In this document: piece after piece, positions 49,168 through 60,057 of the stretch
How the letters are laid out: each line of letters begins with the position of its first letter
Position numbering within the stretch: position 1 is the stretch's first letter
DNA from: Dietzia sp. NCCP-2495
Lineage (GTDB): Bacteria; Actinomycetota; Actinomycetes; Mycobacteriales; Mycobacteriaceae
Assembly (NCBI RefSeq): GCF_026011735.1
Contig: NZ_BRVN01000001.1
Coordinates: forward strand, 186,001 to 250,000
Length of the DNA: 64,000 nucleotides
Direction of reading: 5' to 3'
The notes under the pieces: generated by a model
The model's input: the letters and a program-made list of their open reading frames with translations, nothing else
The model's database searches: none
Told to the model about the DNA's origin: nothing
Made by a program: the position numbers and the translations under genes

Positions 49168-51357
49168 ATGTCCGAGCGCATCACCGTCGGCGGAATACAG
49201 GTCGACAAGGTTCTGTATGACTTCGTCAATTCGGCGGCCCTTCCCGGGACCGGCGTCGATCAGGACGCCTTCTGGGCCGGTGCCGCGGAGATCTTCACCG
49301 ATCTCGCGCCCCGGAACCGCGAGCTCCTGGCGAAGCGGGACGAGCTCCAGTCACAGATCGATGAGTGGCATCGCGCTAACCCGGCTCCGATCGACCAGGC
49401 TGCGTACAAGTCGTTCCTCACCGAGATCGGCTACCTGGTCCCCGAGCCGCAGGGCGTCACCGCGTCTACCGAGAACGTGGACGAGGAGATCACGTCCATC
49501 GCCGGCCCCCAGCTGGTGGTGCCGATCCTCAACGCGCGCTTCGCGCTCAACGCCGCGAATGCCCGCTGGGGATCGCTGTATGACGCGCTGTACGGCACGG
49601 ACGCGATCAGCGAGGCGGACGGAGCGGAGAAGGGGTCGTCCTACAACAAGGTCCGCGGCGACAAGGTCATCGCCTGGGCCCGCGAGTTCCTCGACGAGGC
49701 CGCGCCTCTGGAGTCGGGAAGCCACGTGGGTTCGACCGGATACTCCGTCGTCGACGGTGCCCTCCGGGTGACCGTCGCAGACGGTTCCACCACCGGGCTC
49801 GCCGATCCTGCCCAGCTGGTCGGCCTGCTCGGTGACGCCGCCGCTCCGACGAACGTCCTGCTGCGTAACAACGGCCTCCACATCGACATCCAGATCGACG
49901 CGGCCTCGCCGATCGGTTCCACCGACTCCGCGGGCGTCAAGGACGTCGCGCTGGAGTCCGCCGTCACCACCATCATGGACTTCGAGGACTCCGTCGCGGC
50001 CGTCGACGCCGAGGACAAGGTCCTGGGATACACCAACTGGCTCGGTCTCAACCGCGGCGATCTGTCCGAGGACCTGGTCAAGGGCGGCAAGACCATCACA
50101 CGCACGCTGAACGAGGACCGGGTCTTCACGGCCGCCGACTCCTCCGGAGAGGTCCGTCTCCACGGCCGGTCGCTGCTGTTCGTCCGCAACGTCGGCCACC
50201 TCATGACCACCCCGGCCGTACTGGACGCCGACGGCGCCGAGCTGCCCGAGGGCATCCTCGACGGCATCGTCACCTCGCTGTGCGCGATCCATGGCATGGC
50301 CGAGGGCAACGACCTCCGCAACAGCCGGACCGGGTCGATCTACATCGTCAAGCCGAAGCAGCACGGCCCCGAGGAGGTGGCCTTCACCACCGAACTGTTC
50401 GGCCGTGTCGAGAAGCTCCTCGGCCTTCCCACCAACACGCTCAAGGTGGGCATCATGGACGAGGAGCGCCGCACGACGGTGAACCTGGCCGCGTGCATCG
50501 CCGAGGCCCGCGAGCGAGTCGTGTTCATCAACACCGGGTTCCTGGACCGCACGGGCGACGAGATCCACACCTCCATGGAGGCCGGGCCGATGGTCCGCAA
50601 GGCCGACATGCGGTCGGCCGCGTGGATGCCCGCGTACGAGGACTGGAACGTGGACACCGGCCTCGCCCTCGGCCTCCGTGGCCGCGCGCAGATCGGTAAG
50701 GGCATGTGGGCCAAGACCGAACTCATGGCAGCCATGCTCGAGGAGAAGATCGGACAGCCCCGTGCCGGCGCCAACACCGCCTGGGTGCCGTCTCCCACCG
50801 GCGCCACCCTGCACGCGACCCACTACCACCGGGTCGATGTGGCCGCCAAGCAGGAGGAGCTCCTCGCCGGTGGCCGTCGGGCCAGCGTCGACCAGATCCT
50901 GACGATCCCGCTCGCCACCGCGGACACCGTCGCGGGCTGGACCGACGCGGAGAAGAAGGAGGAGGTCGACAACTCCTGCCAGACCATCCTCGGCTACGTC
51001 GTCCGCTGGGTCGAGCAGGGTGTCGGCTGTTCCAAGGTGCCCGACATCCACAACGTGGACCTCATGGAGGACCGCGCGACCCTTCGCATCTCCTCGCAGA
51101 TGCTGGCCAACTGGATCCGCCACGGCGTCGTGACGGAGGAGTTCGTCGTGGACTCCCTGACGCGCATGGCCGCGGTGGTCGATGAGCAGAACGCCGGCGA
51201 CGCCGAGTACCGGAACATGGCCCCGAACGTCGAGGAGTCGACGGCCTGGCAGGCCGCCCGCGAGCTGATCGTGGAGGGCACCACGCAGCCGTCCGGCTAC
51301 ACCGAGCCGATCCTCCACCGTCGCCGGCGCGAGTTCAAGGCCGCGAACGGCCTCTGA
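49168..51357 (+). CDS. glcB: Malate synthase G
   Basis: 729-aa monomeric (G-type) malate synthase that condenses glyoxylate with acetyl-CoA in the glyoxylate shunt, used for growth on acetate and fatty acids. Diagnostic blocks: [86 protein letters not shown] and [17 protein letters not shown]. All expected regions of the TIM barrel and C-terminal plug are present at normal length. Strong ribosome site (GAGGAG, 6 bases before ATG). Followed by a good terminator. An IclR-type regulator gene faces it from downstream. Confidence 0.98.
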   Translation: MSERITVGGIQVDKVLYDFVNSAALPGTGVDQDAFWAGAAEIFTDLAPRNRELLAKRDELQSQIDEWHRANPAPIDQAAYKSFLTEIGYLVPEPQGVTASTENVDEEITSIAGPQLVVPILNARFALNAANARWGSLYDALYGTDAISEADGAEKGSSYNKVRGDKVIAWAREFLDEAAPLESGSHVGSTGYSVVDGALRVTVADGSTTGLADPAQLVGLLGDAAAPTNVLLRNNGLHIDIQIDAASPIGSTDSAGVKDVALESAVTTIMDFEDSVAAVDAEDKVLGYTNWLGLNRGDLSEDLVKGGKTITRTLNEDRVFTAADSSGEVRLHGRSLLFVRNVGHLMTTPAVLDADGAELPEGILDGIVTSLCAIHGMAEGNDLRNSRTGSIYIVKPKQHGPEEVAFTTELFGRVEKLLGLPTNTLKVGIMDEERRTTVNLAACIAEARERVVFINTGFLDRTGDEIHTSMEAGPMVRKADMRSAAWMPAYEDWNVDTGLALGLRGRAQIGKGMWAKTELMAAMLEEKIGQPRAGANTAWVPSPTGATLHATHYHRVDVAAKQEELLAGGRRASVDQILTIPLATADTVAGWTDAEKKEEVDNSCQTILGYVVRWVEQGVGCSKVPDIHNVDLMEDRATLRISSQMLANWIRHGVVTEEFVVDSLTRMAAVVDEQNAGDAEYRNMAPNVEESTAWQAARELIVEGTTQPSGYTEPILHRRRREFKAANGL

Positions 51358-51398
51358 TCGCCTCACGGTATCGGGGATCTCCCCGGTGAGGTGAGACC

Positions 51399-51436
51399 AG
51401 AGCCGCTACCAGCCCGACAGGGCGGGTAGCGGCTCT
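51399..51436. terminator. Terminator between glcB and the IclR gene
   Basis: A 12-bp stem (agagccgctacc and complement) with a 14-base loop that itself can form a small inner pair. It stands between convergent genes. The right arm is the first unit of a short 16-bp tandem repeat. Confidence 0.7.
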
Positions 51437-51477
51437 GCTGTCGTTCGGCTCTGCTCTCGTTCGGCTCTGCAGGCGAT
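51430..51477. repeat. 16-bp tandem repeat, three imperfect copies
   Basis: Units begin with cggctctgc at 51430, 51446 and 51462; copies 1 and 2 differ at one base, and copy 3 decays toward its end. Non-coding, next to the terminator. Confidence 0.7.
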
Positions 51478-51492
51478 CAGCTGGTCAGACGA

Positions 51493-52239
51493 TCAGCTCT
51501 GCAGACCCGCGACCGCATCGCGGAGAATCGCCACAGCGGCGTCCCGGCGGTCCTCGGTGAACCTGGCCTCGGGACCGGACGCAGAGATCGCGAACGCGGC
51601 CTCGCCGACACCCACAGCGATCGCCACGCAGCGGACGCCCTCTTCCTGCTCGGACTCGTCGGTGGCGAAGCCCAGTCGGCGAACCTGCCGGATCTCCTCC
51701 AGGAGGACGTCCGGGTCGGTGACCGTGGATTCTGTATAGCGGCGCATCCCGGCCCGGTCCAGCATGGCGCGGACCTCATCGTCGTCGTCCCCCGCCACCA
51801 ACGCCTTGCCCACGGCGGTGCAGTGGACCTCCACACGGCGACCCACCTCGGTGAACATCCGCATCGAGTGCGGCGAGGGCACCTGGGCGAGGTACACCAC
51901 CCCGTCCCCCTCCCGGACGGCCATGTTCGCGGTCTCACCGGTCCCCGCCACCACCGCGGCCAGGACGGGCTCGGCCCACGAGGCGGTGGCGACCCGCGCG
52001 GCCTCCCCGATCCGCTGCAGCCGGGGACCGAGGAGATAGTCGCGACTGACGTCACGGCGCAGGTGCCCGGACTCCGCGAGGGTCGCGCACAACCGGTGCA
52101 CGGTGGCCGCGGCCAGTCCGGTGTCGGCCGCCAACTCACCCAGCGTCGCCCGGCCGCCGCGACGGCTCAGGGCGTCGAGGAGCGCGAACGCGCGATCCAC
52201 CGACTGCACCCGCCCGCGACCGGATCCGTGCGTACTCAT
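51493..52239 (-). CDS. IclR-family transcriptional regulator
   Basis: 248-aa DNA-binding regulator. N-terminal winged helix (residues about 10-70) with [20 protein letters not shown] and [23 protein letters not shown]-terminal effector (IclR/GAF-like) domain with [35 protein letters not shown] and the C-terminal [10 protein letters not shown]. Many IclR proteins control glyoxylate-shunt or aromatic-acid genes; facing glcB, this one is a candidate regulator of malate synthase, although no binding site was identified. ATG 52239 overlaps the miaA stop (ATGA), so it is also transcribed from the miaA operon. Open frame before the ATG is miaA shadow. Confidence 0.9.
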   Translation of the reverse strand: MSTHGSGRGRVQSVDRAFALLDALSRRGGRATLGELAADTGLAAATVHRLCATLAESGHLRRDVSRDYLLGPRLQRIGEAARVATASWAEPVLAAVVAGTGETANMAVREGDGVVYLAQVPSPHSMRMFTEVGRRVEVHCTAVGKALVAGDDDDEVRAMLDRAGMRRYTESTVTDPDVLLEEIRQVRRLGFATDESEQEEGVRCVAIAVGVGEAAFAISASGPEARFTEDRRDAAVAILRDAVAGLQS

Positions 52240-53234
52240 CTGCTGGCCTCCTCCAGATGTGCCCACGCCACCTCGACCGGCGTGGGCCCGTCCCCCGGCC
52301 GATCGACCGTGTCCGTGTCGATCCAGTGGATGCGGTGGTCGCGGCCGAACCAGGAACGCTGACGACGAACGTAGCGCCGCGTCCCGATAAAGGTCTGTTC
52401 CTCGGCGCGCGCCAGCCCGGCGTCGTCGATCGCGAGGTCGGGATCCATCTCGTCGAGCACCTGCGCGTAGCCGATCGCCTTGCGGGCCGTGACCCCCTCC
52501 AGCAGTCCGTCGTCGACGAGCGAACGCACCTCGTCGACCAGCCCGTCGGCGAACATGCCCGCGGTACGGGCGGTGAGCCGCTCGTCGAGTTCGGGCAGCG
52601 CGCAACGCACCCCCAGCATCCGGGTGCCCCAGCGGGGCTCACCGATGGTCGGACGGGACGCCGAGAAGGGTCTCCCCGTCAGCTCGATCACCTCGAGCGC
52701 CCGCACCGTGCGTCGCGGGTCGGTGGGCAGGATCTTCTGCGCAGCCTCCGGGTCCACCCGTGCGAGTTCGGCGTGCAGCGCCTCGACCCCGATCTCGGCG
52801 AGCCGGCGTTCGTAGACGGCCCGCACCTCGGGATCGGTGTCGGGGATCGACCAGCCGTCGATGAGTGCCTGCAGGTACATCATCGATCCACCACACAGGA
52901 TGGGGACGTTCCCCCGCCCGCGGATCTCGGCGAGCTCACGCTCGGCCTCGTCGCGGAAGTCGGTGACACTCGCGGTCTCGGTCACATCGAGGACGTCGAA
53001 GCGGTGGTGCGGGATACCCCGGCGCTCGGCGACGGTGAGCTTCGCGGTGCCGATGTCCATCCCGCGGTACTGCTGCATCGCGTCACAGTTGATCACCTCG
53101 CCGCCGAGTCGCTCGGCCAGGTCCAACGCGAGGGCGGACTTCCCGGTGCCAGTGGCGCCCACGACCGCGATCGGTCTCGTGTCTCTCGAATCCGGCCCGC
53201 TCGTGGCCGTACCGCTCACACCCGTGCCCGTCAT
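52236..53234 (-). CDS. miaA: tRNA dimethylallyltransferase MiaA
   Basis: 332-aa enzyme that adds dimethylallyl to A37 of tRNAs reading UNN codons. P-loop [16 protein letters not shown], then [32 protein letters not shown], the [15 protein letters not shown] block, [20 protein letters not shown] and [17 protein letters not shown] 53234 overlaps the upstream gene by 4 bases, and it is 4-base coupled to the IclR gene downstream. MiaB, which acts next on the same base (2-methylthio), lies 3 kb away on the same strand. Confidence 0.96.
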   Translation of the reverse strand: MTGTGVSGTATSGPDSRDTRPIAVVGATGTGKSALALDLAERLGGEVINCDAMQQYRGMDIGTAKLTVAERRGIPHHRFDVLDVTETASVTDFRDEAERELAEIRGRGNVPILCGGSMMYLQALIDGWSIPDTDPEVRAVYERRLAEIGVEALHAELARVDPEAAQKILPTDPRRTVRALEVIELTGRPFSASRPTIGEPRWGTRMLGVRCALPELDERLTARTAGMFADGLVDEVRSLVDDGLLEGVTARKAIGYAQVLDEMDPDLAIDDAGLARAEEQTFIGTRRYVRRQRSWFGRDHRIHWIDTDTVDRPGDGPTPVEVAWAHLEEASR

Positions 53235-53935
53235 GCCCGCGTGCCCGGGGTCAGCTCGTGACGATCCCACCGGGCCGCGTGGTACCCGACGCCGAACGGA
53301 GCCCACGAGATCGCCTCCCGGGCCGCGGCACCGCCCACCAGGTCGTCCAGGAGCCGCCATGCCGGCCTGCTCCACCAGCCGATCTCCTCGGCCGTGTCCG
53401 CGCCGGGGTCGGGCAGTGCTCCCCCGTCGCGCAACCAGGCCGCCAGGCCTGAATCGAGCGCCACGCCGCGCGGGTCCTCCGGGACCGGCGCGCGAAGGTT
53501 GAGTGAGGCGGGGCCGTCGGCGGCGACGACGACGAGGTCGCCCTCCCCCAGCATCGACGCCCAGCCGGGTGTGCCCGCCTCGCCTGGGCCACCGGCGACG
53601 CCGATGAAGGTCCGCGGAACCTCCGACCCCGCCCTGTCCAGCAGCCACCAGGCGATCACGCACGTGTCCGGCACCTCGGCGTCCGTGGCCGCGGGATCTC
53701 CGGCCCGACCCACGCGGACATCGGCGCCCCAGCGTCCGAGTGTCGAGCTCCTGCCGGTCAGTCGCCGCCCGGCAGGGTCGGTCCCCACCACCACGACGCG
53801 GGTGACGTCGCGGTGCGCGTCCCGGATCAGCCCGTGCACCACCTCGAGCGGACCGGCACTGACGGCGGCGGCGGTGCCGGAGAGCTCCGGCACCATCACC
53901 GGGGCCCCGGGAACGAGAACGACTGGACTGTGCAC
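53231..53935 (-). CDS. Rv2728c-like protein (class III extradiol dioxygenase-like fold), function unknown
   Basis: 234-aa Ala/Gly-rich soluble protein in the position of Rv2728c, upstream of miaA and coupled to it (4-base overlap). The order of strands, [49 protein letters not shown] and [18 protein letters not shown], suggests the LigB/MEMO-like fold, but I see no full metal-binding His set, so enzymatic activity is doubtful. Start GTG 53935 ([10 protein letters not shown]) fits a near-leaderless transcript from TAAAGT at 53949-53944; the frame upstream has no conserved sequence. Confidence 0.65.
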   Translation of the reverse strand: MHSPVVLVPGAPVMVPELSGTAAAVSAGPLEVVHGLIRDAHRDVTRVVVVGTDPAGRRLTGRSSTLGRWGADVRVGRAGDPAATDAEVPDTCVIAWWLLDRAGSEVPRTFIGVAGGPGEAGTPGWASMLGEGDLVVVAADGPASLNLRAPVPEDPRGVALDSGLAAWLRDGGALPDPGADTAEEIGWWSRPAWRLLDDLVGGAAAREAISWAPFGVGYHAARWDRHELTPGTRA

Positions 53936-54173
53936 GTCATGGAACTTTACTGGCCAACTGCGCCGGACCTGCCCCGGACTCGCCTTCCCGCGCCCGGTCG
54001 GCGGAGGTCGGCAGGTGCCCGTTCTGACGCCACGTGCCAATACAACCGACGAACTGCACAACCTTGGTACACACTAGGGGGATGCTGCCCCTCGACGGGT
54101 CGGCGTGGCGATGACCGGGCCCGCAGCCCGGCGACGGTGCCGTGGATACGCGGCAGAAGGAAACGAGGACCAG

Positions 54174-55568
54174 ATGAGCGACCAGTCACCCACCGCCACA
54201 GGCGGCCAGGCCTCCGGCGGAGCGTCGCCGACCCCCGGGCCACGGCCGGGCCCGTCGCCCGCCGAGCTCGCGCGCAAGGCTGCTCCCCGCCCCTCGGGCA
54301 CCGTGGCCCCACGGCCCGCCGCCGCACCGGACGCCCGTCCGTCGCGCGCCTCGGATCCGTCCGAGTGGGGCCGCGTCGACGAGTCCGGGGCCGTGTTCGT
54401 CCGTACCGCGGACGGCGAACGCCAGGTCGGTTCGTGGCAGGCCGGCGAGCCGGCCGAGGGTCTCGCGCATTTCGGACTGCGCTACGACGACCTCGTCGCG
54501 GAGGTGGCCCTCCTGGAGACACGCCTGGACACGCACCCCCTGGACGCCCGCAAGACACGCGCCTCCGCCCAGACCCTGGCCGAGCAGATCCCGACCGCCG
54601 CGGCGGTCGGTGACCTAGATTCCCTCGCCTCACGAGTCACCGCCGTGATCGAGCGCTCCGGAGAGGTGGAGACTGCCGCCCGCCAGCGCAAGGACGAGCA
54701 GCGCGAGGCCTCGATCGCCCGCAAGGAGGCACTTGCCGCCGAGGCCGAGGAGATCGGCGCGTCATCGACGCAGTGGAAGGCGGCCGGGGATCGACTGCGG
54801 GACATCCTCGAGGAGTGGAAGACCATCCGCGGAATCGACCGTAAGACCGATGACGCCCTGTGGAAGCGGTTCTCCAAGGCGCGGGAGGCGTTCAACCGTC
54901 GTCGTGGATCCCATTTCGCCGAGCTCGACCGCAACAAGGCCTCGGTGAAGAAGGTCAAGGAGCAGCTCGTCGAACGGGCGGAGGCGATGTCCGACTCCAC
55001 CGACTGGAACGAGACGGCTACCGCGTACCGCAAACTGATGGACGAGTGGAAGGCGGCCGGAAGGGCACCGCGTGAGGCCGACGACGCACTGTGGAAGCGG
55101 TTCAAGGCTGCGCAGGACACGTTTTTCGACAACCGTCATGCGGCGGCCGCCGAGCGCGACGCGGAGTTCGAGGAGAACGCCACCGCCAAGGAAGCGCTTC
55201 TTGACCAGTACTCCGGTCGCATCGATCCGACATCTGACCTCGCGGCGGCCAGAAGCGCACTTCGGGAGCTCCAGTCCCGGTGGGAGGAGATCGGCAAGGT
55301 TCCGCGGAACAAGATGGGCCAGCTCGAGGGTCGGATCCGCGAGCTCGAGAAGTCCGTCGCCGACGCCGCCGACACGGAGTGGCGCCGGACCGATCCCGAG
55401 GCCAAGGCCCGCGCCGGACAGTTCTGGGACCGCGTGACGGATTTCGAGGAGCAGGCCGCCAAGGCCGATGCCGCCGGCAAGCCGAAGGACGCGGAGAAGG
55501 CGCGTACCCAGGCAGCGCAGTGGCGCGAATGGGCTGAGGCCGCGGAGAACGCGGTGGACACCCGCTAG
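54174..55568 (+). CDS. DUF349 coiled-coil protein
   Basis: 464-aa cytosolic protein of the DUF349 family. A Pro/Ala-rich disordered head (residues 1-60), a small beta domain (WGRVDESGAVFVRTADGERQ, about 65-100), then three helical DUF349 repeats with the motif W-(x)-A-G/I-x-W-K-x-I, for example STQWKAAGDRLRDILEEWK, WNETATAYRKLMDEWKAAG and ALRELQSRWEEIGKVP. The C-terminal helix is charged. Function in actinobacteria is unknown; the same gene lies near miaB in relatives. ATG 54174 has AACGAGGA upstream. Followed by a very strong terminator. Confidence 0.9.
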   Translation: MSDQSPTATGGQASGGASPTPGPRPGPSPAELARKAAPRPSGTVAPRPAAAPDARPSRASDPSEWGRVDESGAVFVRTADGERQVGSWQAGEPAEGLAHFGLRYDDLVAEVALLETRLDTHPLDARKTRASAQTLAEQIPTAAAVGDLDSLASRVTAVIERSGEVETAARQRKDEQREASIARKEALAAEAEEIGASSTQWKAAGDRLRDILEEWKTIRGIDRKTDDALWKRFSKAREAFNRRRGSHFAELDRNKASVKKVKEQLVERAEAMSDSTDWNETATAYRKLMDEWKAAGRAPREADDALWKRFKAAQDTFFDNRHAAAAERDAEFEENATAKEALLDQYSGRIDPTSDLAAARSALRELQSRWEEIGKVPRNKMGQLEGRIRELEKSVADAADTEWRRTDPEAKARAGQFWDRVTDFEEQAAKADAAGKPKDAEKARTQAAQWREWAEAAENAVDTR

Positions 55569-55613
55569 GGCTCAGACCACGGGTCGCACACGGATCCGGG
55601 CGAGGGGTCGATG

Positions 55614-55657
55614 CGCCACAGGGGGCGGGACGCCCGTGCGTCCCGCCCCCTGTGGCG
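55614..55657. terminator. Strong bidirectional terminator after the DUF349 gene
   Basis: An 18-bp perfect stem (arms 55614-55631 and 55640-55657; core cgccacagggggcgggac) with an 8-base loop, between convergent genes. Confidence 0.85.
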
Positions 55658-55684
55658 TGTGGATGGCCCTCTCGGCGAGTGCCC

Positions 55685-56257
55685 TCAGTGACCGTCGCCG
55701 TGCCGCGCGGACTCCTCCAGTTGGCGCTGTTCCGGGGTGCGCGACCACAGCACCGCGGCGAGGGTTCCCGCCAGGAGGACGAGCAGGATCTCGCTGAGGT
55801 ACATGCCGATTCCCGGTGCACCGAAGCCCACAAAGTTCGGATCCACACCGCGGCCGGACTGGCGTAGCCAGATCGCGAGGACACCGTAGACGGCGGACAC
55901 GCACGTCGCACACCACGCGATCCCCGCAGCCCACCACTTCTGGGTGAGGATCATGACCGCCCCGAAGCCGATAGTGCCGACCGCGTAGAGCAGGACGAAC
56001 ACGTGCGACGGCAGCGACGTCTCCTGCGATCGGGCGGCCTCGGTGAAAAACAGGACGTCGAGTCCCATGACTCCGGCGCTGTGCGGGAGCAACAGTGCCA
56101 CGGTGAGTAGGGCGATCAGCACCAGCGACGCGACGTAGCCCTTGCCGATCACGAGGGTACGACCGAGCATGCGGTCTTCCCGGCGGAGATCGGACTCCGC
56201 CTGGCGGGTGACCTCCATGATCCCGGCGATGGGATCCGGACGATCCGAGGAACTCAT
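55685..56257 (-). CDS. Four-helix membrane protein (Rv2732c-like)
   Basis: 190-aa membrane protein of unknown function. A cytosolic head ([20 protein letters not shown]), then four hydrophobic segments: [60 protein letters not shown] and [21 protein letters not shown] charged tail ([16 protein letters not shown]) follows. The ATG at 56257 is chosen over 56266 because AAGGGA lies 8 bases before it; it overlaps the miaB stop by 4 bases. The miaB-downstream position is conserved (Rv2733c-Rv2732c). Confidence 0.82.
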   Translation of the reverse strand: MSSSDRPDPIAGIMEVTRQAESDLRREDRMLGRTLVIGKGYVASLVLIALLTVALLLPHSAGVMGLDVLFFTEAARSQETSLPSHVFVLLYAVGTIGFGAVMILTQKWWAAGIAWCATCVSAVYGVLAIWLRQSGRGVDPNFVGFGAPGIGMYLSEILLVLLAGTLAAVLWSRTPEQRQLEESARHGDGH

Positions 56258-57834
56258 GTGGGACATCCCTTCTCGATAACTGTCGACCCGAGGTCGGCCG
56301 GGCGCAGCGTGGGTAGTCCGAGTCCCACTCCGATCGGCGGGGTCGCGGGCTTCTCACCCGCTTCGTGCCGGTCGCCGGCTCTGGTCGCGCGGTAGGTCAG
56401 AATTCCGTCATCTGCGAGCAGATGATGCGGCGCTGCCGCGGTGATGCGGGTGGTGATGACGTCGCCGGGACGGACCCTGTCCGCGTTCTCGCCGATCGGC
56501 GTGAAGTGCACCAGTCGACCGTCACGGCCGCGACCGGTCATCCGGGCGGTCGCCGAGTCCTTACGGCCCTCGTGGGCGGTCACCAGCACCTCGACCTCGC
56601 GACCGATACGCGCCTGGTTCTCCTCCAGGGTGATCCGCTCCTGCAGCTCGATCAGCCTCTCGTAGCGCTCCTGAACGACGGCTTTGGGGATCTGGTCCTC
56701 CATAGTCGCGGCAGGGGTACCCGGTCGCGGGGAGTACTGGAAGGTGAAGGCGCTGGAGAACCGCGCCTTCTCGACCACGTCTAGGGTCGCCTGGAAGTCC
56801 TCTTCGGTCTCTCCCGGGAACCCGACGATGATGTCGGTGCTGATGGCGGCGTCCGGCATGGCGGCACGGACGCGATCGATGATGCCGAGGAATTTCGCCG
56901 AGCGGTAGGATCGGCGCATGGCACGGAGGATCCGGTCCGACCCGGACTGCAGTGGCATGTGCAGCTGGGGGCAGACGGTCGGGGTCTCGGCCATCGCCTC
57001 GATCACGTCGTCGGTGAACTCGGCCGGGTGGGGTGAGGTGAACCGGATCCGCTCGATCCCCTCGATCTGTCCGGCCGCACGGAGCAGTTTGGCGAAGGCA
57101 TTCTTGTCCGAGGGCTCGTCCGGATCGTGGAACGAGCGACCGTAGGCGTTGACGTTCTGCCCCAGCAGCGTCACCTCGATCACGCCCTCGTCCGCGAGAG
57201 CCTGCACCTCGGCGAGCACTTCTCCGGGCCGTCGGTCAACCTCCTTGCCCCGCAGTGACGGGACGATGCAGAAGGTGCACGTGTTGTTGCAGCCGACCGA
57301 GACGGACACCCAGCCCGCATAGGCGGAGTCGCGGGTCGCCGGCAGGGTCGACGGGAAGTGCTGGAGGGAATCGGCGATCTCGACCTCGGCACGCTGGTTG
57401 TGTCGCGACCGCTCGAGCAGCGTCGCGAGGTGCCCCAGGTTGTGGGTGCCGAAGACCACGTCCACCCAGGGAGCACGGGACAGGACCGCGTCCTTGTCCT
57501 TCTGCGCCAGACATCCGCCCACGGCGATCTGCAGCCGGGGGTTGGCGTCCTTCCACGGCCGGAGGTGCCCGAGAGTCCCGTACAGGCGGTTGTCGGCGTT
57601 CTCCCGCACCGCGCACGTGTTGAAGACCACCAGGTCGGGAAGTGCGCCGGTCGCGGGGTCGGGCTCGCCCTCGAAGGGCACGTAGCCCGCCTTGTCGAGG
57701 ACACCGGACATCCGCTCGGAATCATGGACGTTCATCTGGCATCCGAAGGTGCGCACCTGATACGTCCGGACATCGGCGCCGTCGACCGGGGCGTCCGCGA
57801 GTTCCGGCTGCTGTTCGGTCACGAGAGAATCCAC
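56254..57834 (-). CDS. miaB: tRNA-2-methylthio-N6-isopentenyladenosine synthase MiaB
   Basis: 526-aa radical-SAM methylthiotransferase that completes the A37 modification begun by MiaA. N-terminal UPF0004 domain with its three cluster cysteines ([23 protein letters not shown]), the radical-SAM CxxxCxxC in [14 protein letters not shown], and a C-terminal TRAM domain ([17 protein letters not shown], residues about 405-465). The final ~50 residues are a non-conserved tail ([17 protein letters not shown]). GTG 57834 is taken as start; a second GTG a few codons in is possible. Overlaps the membrane-protein gene by 4 bases. Confidence 0.96.
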   Translation of the reverse strand: MDSLVTEQQPELADAPVDGADVRTYQVRTFGCQMNVHDSERMSGVLDKAGYVPFEGEPDPATGALPDLVVFNTCAVRENADNRLYGTLGHLRPWKDANPRLQIAVGGCLAQKDKDAVLSRAPWVDVVFGTHNLGHLATLLERSRHNQRAEVEIADSLQHFPSTLPATRDSAYAGWVSVSVGCNNTCTFCIVPSLRGKEVDRRPGEVLAEVQALADEGVIEVTLLGQNVNAYGRSFHDPDEPSDKNAFAKLLRAAGQIEGIERIRFTSPHPAEFTDDVIEAMAETPTVCPQLHMPLQSGSDRILRAMRRSYRSAKFLGIIDRVRAAMPDAAISTDIIVGFPGETEEDFQATLDVVEKARFSSAFTFQYSPRPGTPAATMEDQIPKAVVQERYERLIELQERITLEENQARIGREVEVLVTAHEGRKDSATARMTGRGRDGRLVHFTPIGENADRVRPGDVITTRITAAAPHHLLADDGILTYRATRAGDRHEAGEKPATPPIGVGLGLPTLRPADLGSTVIEKGCPT

Positions 57835-57848
57835 GCAGGCCAGGGTAC

Positions 57849-58460
57849 TCAGGACGAGGCGTGGGCCGCCAATTCCGAACGCACCACGGACATCGCCAGC
57901 CCCGTGGGATAACCCCGGCGGGCCAGGAACGCCACCAGACGACGCCGCTCCCCCGTCACCGCGTCCCCACGGAGGGCGGCATCAGGTCGGCGCGCGAGCC
58001 GGGCCCGGACCAGGCTCCTCGCCTGCTCCCAGTCGTCCGTGGTGTCGATTCCCGACACCGCGTCAGCGATATGCCCCTCGGCGATCCCCTTGCCCCGGAG
58101 CTCACGCTCGAGCGCTCCCCGCGACTTGCCGCGACGATTCCGCCGCCCGCGAACCCATTCCGCGGCGAACTCCGCATCGTCGATCAGGCCCCACACACGG
58201 AGTCGGTCGACCGCCTCGTTGACAGCCTCCCCGGCGAACTCCTTCTCTGACAGGCGCTGCCGCAGTTCGTGTTCGCTGCGGGGGCGATATCGCAGCAACC
58301 GGAGCGCCGCGGAAGCCGCCTCGTGGGCCTCTGGCGCGAGCGGCGGGAGATCCTCGGAGCCGGACGGTCGCGCCTGGACGGCCGCGATGGCCGCGCGCAA
58401 CTCGTCCGGATCCATCCGCGTCCCGTCAGAACCGTGCGCCGCCGACCGCTGTTCCTCCAT
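57849..58460 (-). CDS. recX: Regulatory protein RecX
   Basis: 203-aa RecA modulator that limits RecA filament extension. Three tandem three-helix repeats: about residues 48-95 ([20 protein letters not shown]), 95-140 ([37 protein letters not shown]) and 150-200 ([20 protein letters not shown]). The first 40 residues are a variable linker. ATG 58460 shares one base with the recA stop, so recX is translated from the recA transcript, the usual arrangement in actinobacteria. Confidence 0.94.
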   Translation of the reverse strand: MEEQRSAAHGSDGTRMDPDELRAAIAAVQARPSGSEDLPPLAPEAHEAASAALRLLRYRPRSEHELRQRLSEKEFAGEAVNEAVDRLRVWGLIDDAEFAAEWVRGRRNRRGKSRGALERELRGKGIAEGHIADAVSGIDTTDDWEQARSLVRARLARRPDAALRGDAVTGERRRLVAFLARRGYPTGLAMSVVRSELAAHASS

Positions 58461-59563
58461 CAGAACTCGACGGGCACCACGTCGATCGGGGCGTCCTCAT
58501 CCGACTCCGCCTCGATCTCCGCGATCTCCGCGCCGGCACCGATGTTGAGCTTGTCGAGGATCTTGCGCTCGATCTCGTCCCGCACCCCGGGGTTGTCCTT
58601 GAGGTACCGCCGGGCGTTCTCTTTACCCTGGCCCAGCTGGTCCTTGCCGTAGGTGAACCACGAGCCGGACTTCTTGATGAAGCCGTGGTCGACCCCCATG
58701 TCGATCAGCGAGCCCTCGCGGCTGATGCCCTCGCCGTAGATGATGTCGAACTCCGCGATCTTGAAGGGCGGCGCGACCTTGTTCTTGACGACCTTGACCT
58801 TCGTACGGTTACCCACGGCGTCCGCACCGTCCTTGAGCGTCTCGATACGACGGACGTCGAGCCGGACCGACGCGTAGAACTTCAGCGCCTTACCGCCGGT
58901 GGTGGTCTCGGGGGACCCGAACATGACACCGATCTTCTCGCGGAGCTGGTTGATGAACACCGCGGTGGTGCCTGTGCTGTGCAGGGCACCAGTCATTTTG
59001 CGCAACGCCTGGCTCATCAGGCGGGCCTGGAGACCGACGTGACTGTCCCCCATCTCCCCCTCGATCTCCGCGCGCGGCACGAGAGCGGCCACCGAGTCGA
59101 TCACCAGGATGTCGATCGCGCCCGATTTGACGAGCATGTCGGCGATCTCCAGCGCCTGCTCACCGGTGTCCGGCTGCGAGACGATGAGATTGTCCGTGTC
59201 CACGCCGAGCTTGCGCGCGTACTCAGGGTCCAGTGCGTGCTCCGCGTCGATGAACGCAGCGATGCCACCGGCCGCCTGGGCGTTGGCCACGGCGTGGAGC
59301 GCCACGGTGGTCTTACCCGAGGACTCCGGGCCGTAGATCTCCACGACGCGACCCCGGGGGAACCCACCGACGCCGAGTGCCACGTCGAGCGAGAGAGCGC
59401 CGGAGGGGATGACCTGGACCGCCGGCCTGGTGTCATCCCCCAGCCGCATCACGGAACCCTTGCCGTAGGCCTTGTCGATCTGCGCGAGGGCCAGCTCGAG
59501 CGCCTGCTCACGGTTCTGCGCGTTGCCGGACTTACCGGACCCGGCCTTGGGCTTGGCTGCCAT
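58460..59563 (-). CDS. recA: Recombinase RecA (no intein)
   Basis: 367-aa DNA recombinase and co-protease for LexA cleavage. Walker [19 protein letters not shown]-cap/Walker B region [21 protein letters not shown]1 [13 protein letters not shown]2 [19 protein letters not shown], and the C-terminal domain ending in an acidic tail ([15 protein letters not shown]). The reading frame is continuous through the ATP site, so there is no intein, unlike in M. tuberculosis. ATG 59563 gives [11 protein letters not shown]; the frame upstream is non-conserved. A near-consensus SOS box lies about 185 bases upstream. Co-transcribed with recX. Confidence 0.98.
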   Translation of the reverse strand: MAAKPKAGSGKSGNAQNREQALELALAQIDKAYGKGSVMRLGDDTRPAVQVIPSGALSLDVALGVGGFPRGRVVEIYGPESSGKTTVALHAVANAQAAGGIAAFIDAEHALDPEYARKLGVDTDNLIVSQPDTGEQALEIADMLVKSGAIDILVIDSVAALVPRAEIEGEMGDSHVGLQARLMSQALRKMTGALHSTGTTAVFINQLREKIGVMFGSPETTTGGKALKFYASVRLDVRRIETLKDGADAVGNRTKVKVVKNKVAPPFKIAEFDIIYGEGISREGSLIDMGVDHGFIKKSGSWFTYGKDQLGQGKENARRYLKDNPGVRDEIERKILDKLNIGAGAEIAEIEAESDEDAPIDVVPVEF

Positions 59564-59745
59564 GTGTCTGCTCCGTTCGTGATCGACCCCCGGCACCTGC
59601 CGATCGGTCTGCTGTGTTCTCCGCTTGCGGACGTTACGGGCCGGGTACGACACGATCCGTCCGATCAGGCCCGGCGACCGCTCCCTGTGGAGGAACGACG
59701 CCCTGTGGACAGCGGGACGCGCTTGTTCACGCCGACGAGTATGCC

Positions 59746-59761
59746 ACGAACGGATGTTCGA
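59746..59761. promoter_or_regulatory. SOS (LexA) box upstream of recA
   Basis: ACGAAC-GGAT-GTTCGA: 11 of 12 consensus bases of TCGAAC-N4-GTTCGA match. The rest of 59564-59745 shows no gene and carries the recA leader. Confidence 0.75.
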
Positions 59762-59789
59762 GGGGTAGCGACACGCCGCCCACGACGGG

Positions 59790-59984
59790 CTAGCGCAGTT
59801 GTTCGGAGACGTCGAACTCGTCACACAGCGCCCACCACACCTGCTTAACCGACTGCCCCTCGTCGATCGCCTCGTGTGCTGTCCGCCCCCCGCACGCTGC
59901 CAGGTGATGGTTGCGGACGAGATGGTCGGCCCTGAGTTCGCCGAACGCCTCGATCGTCCTCGCCTGGAACTCGGTCAGGGTCAT
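59790..59984 (-). CDS. DUF3046 family protein (Rv2738c-like)
   Basis: 64-aa conserved actinobacterial protein of unknown function. The family pattern is clear: [20 protein letters not shown], then [20 protein letters not shown] and [12 protein letters not shown]. Found just upstream of recA in many Mycobacteriales, on the same strand, and may share its transcript. No catalytic or metal motif beyond two Cys. ATG 59984. Confidence 0.88.
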   Translation of the reverse strand: MTLTEFQARTIEAFGELRADHLVRNHHLAACGGRTAHEAIDEGQSVKQVWWALCDEFDVSEQLR

Positions 59985-60057
59985 CGCGGGTCCTCTTCAC
60001 TTTCAGACACGGCGACGGGCCGCTGGCAACACTGCCGACGGCCCGTCGCCGCAGAGA

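Noticed and set aside
49351-51366. A 671-codon open frame on the reverse strand opposite malate synthase G
   Set aside because: His/Gly/Arg/Val-rich translation with no family blocks; it is the GC-driven mirror of the glcB frame.
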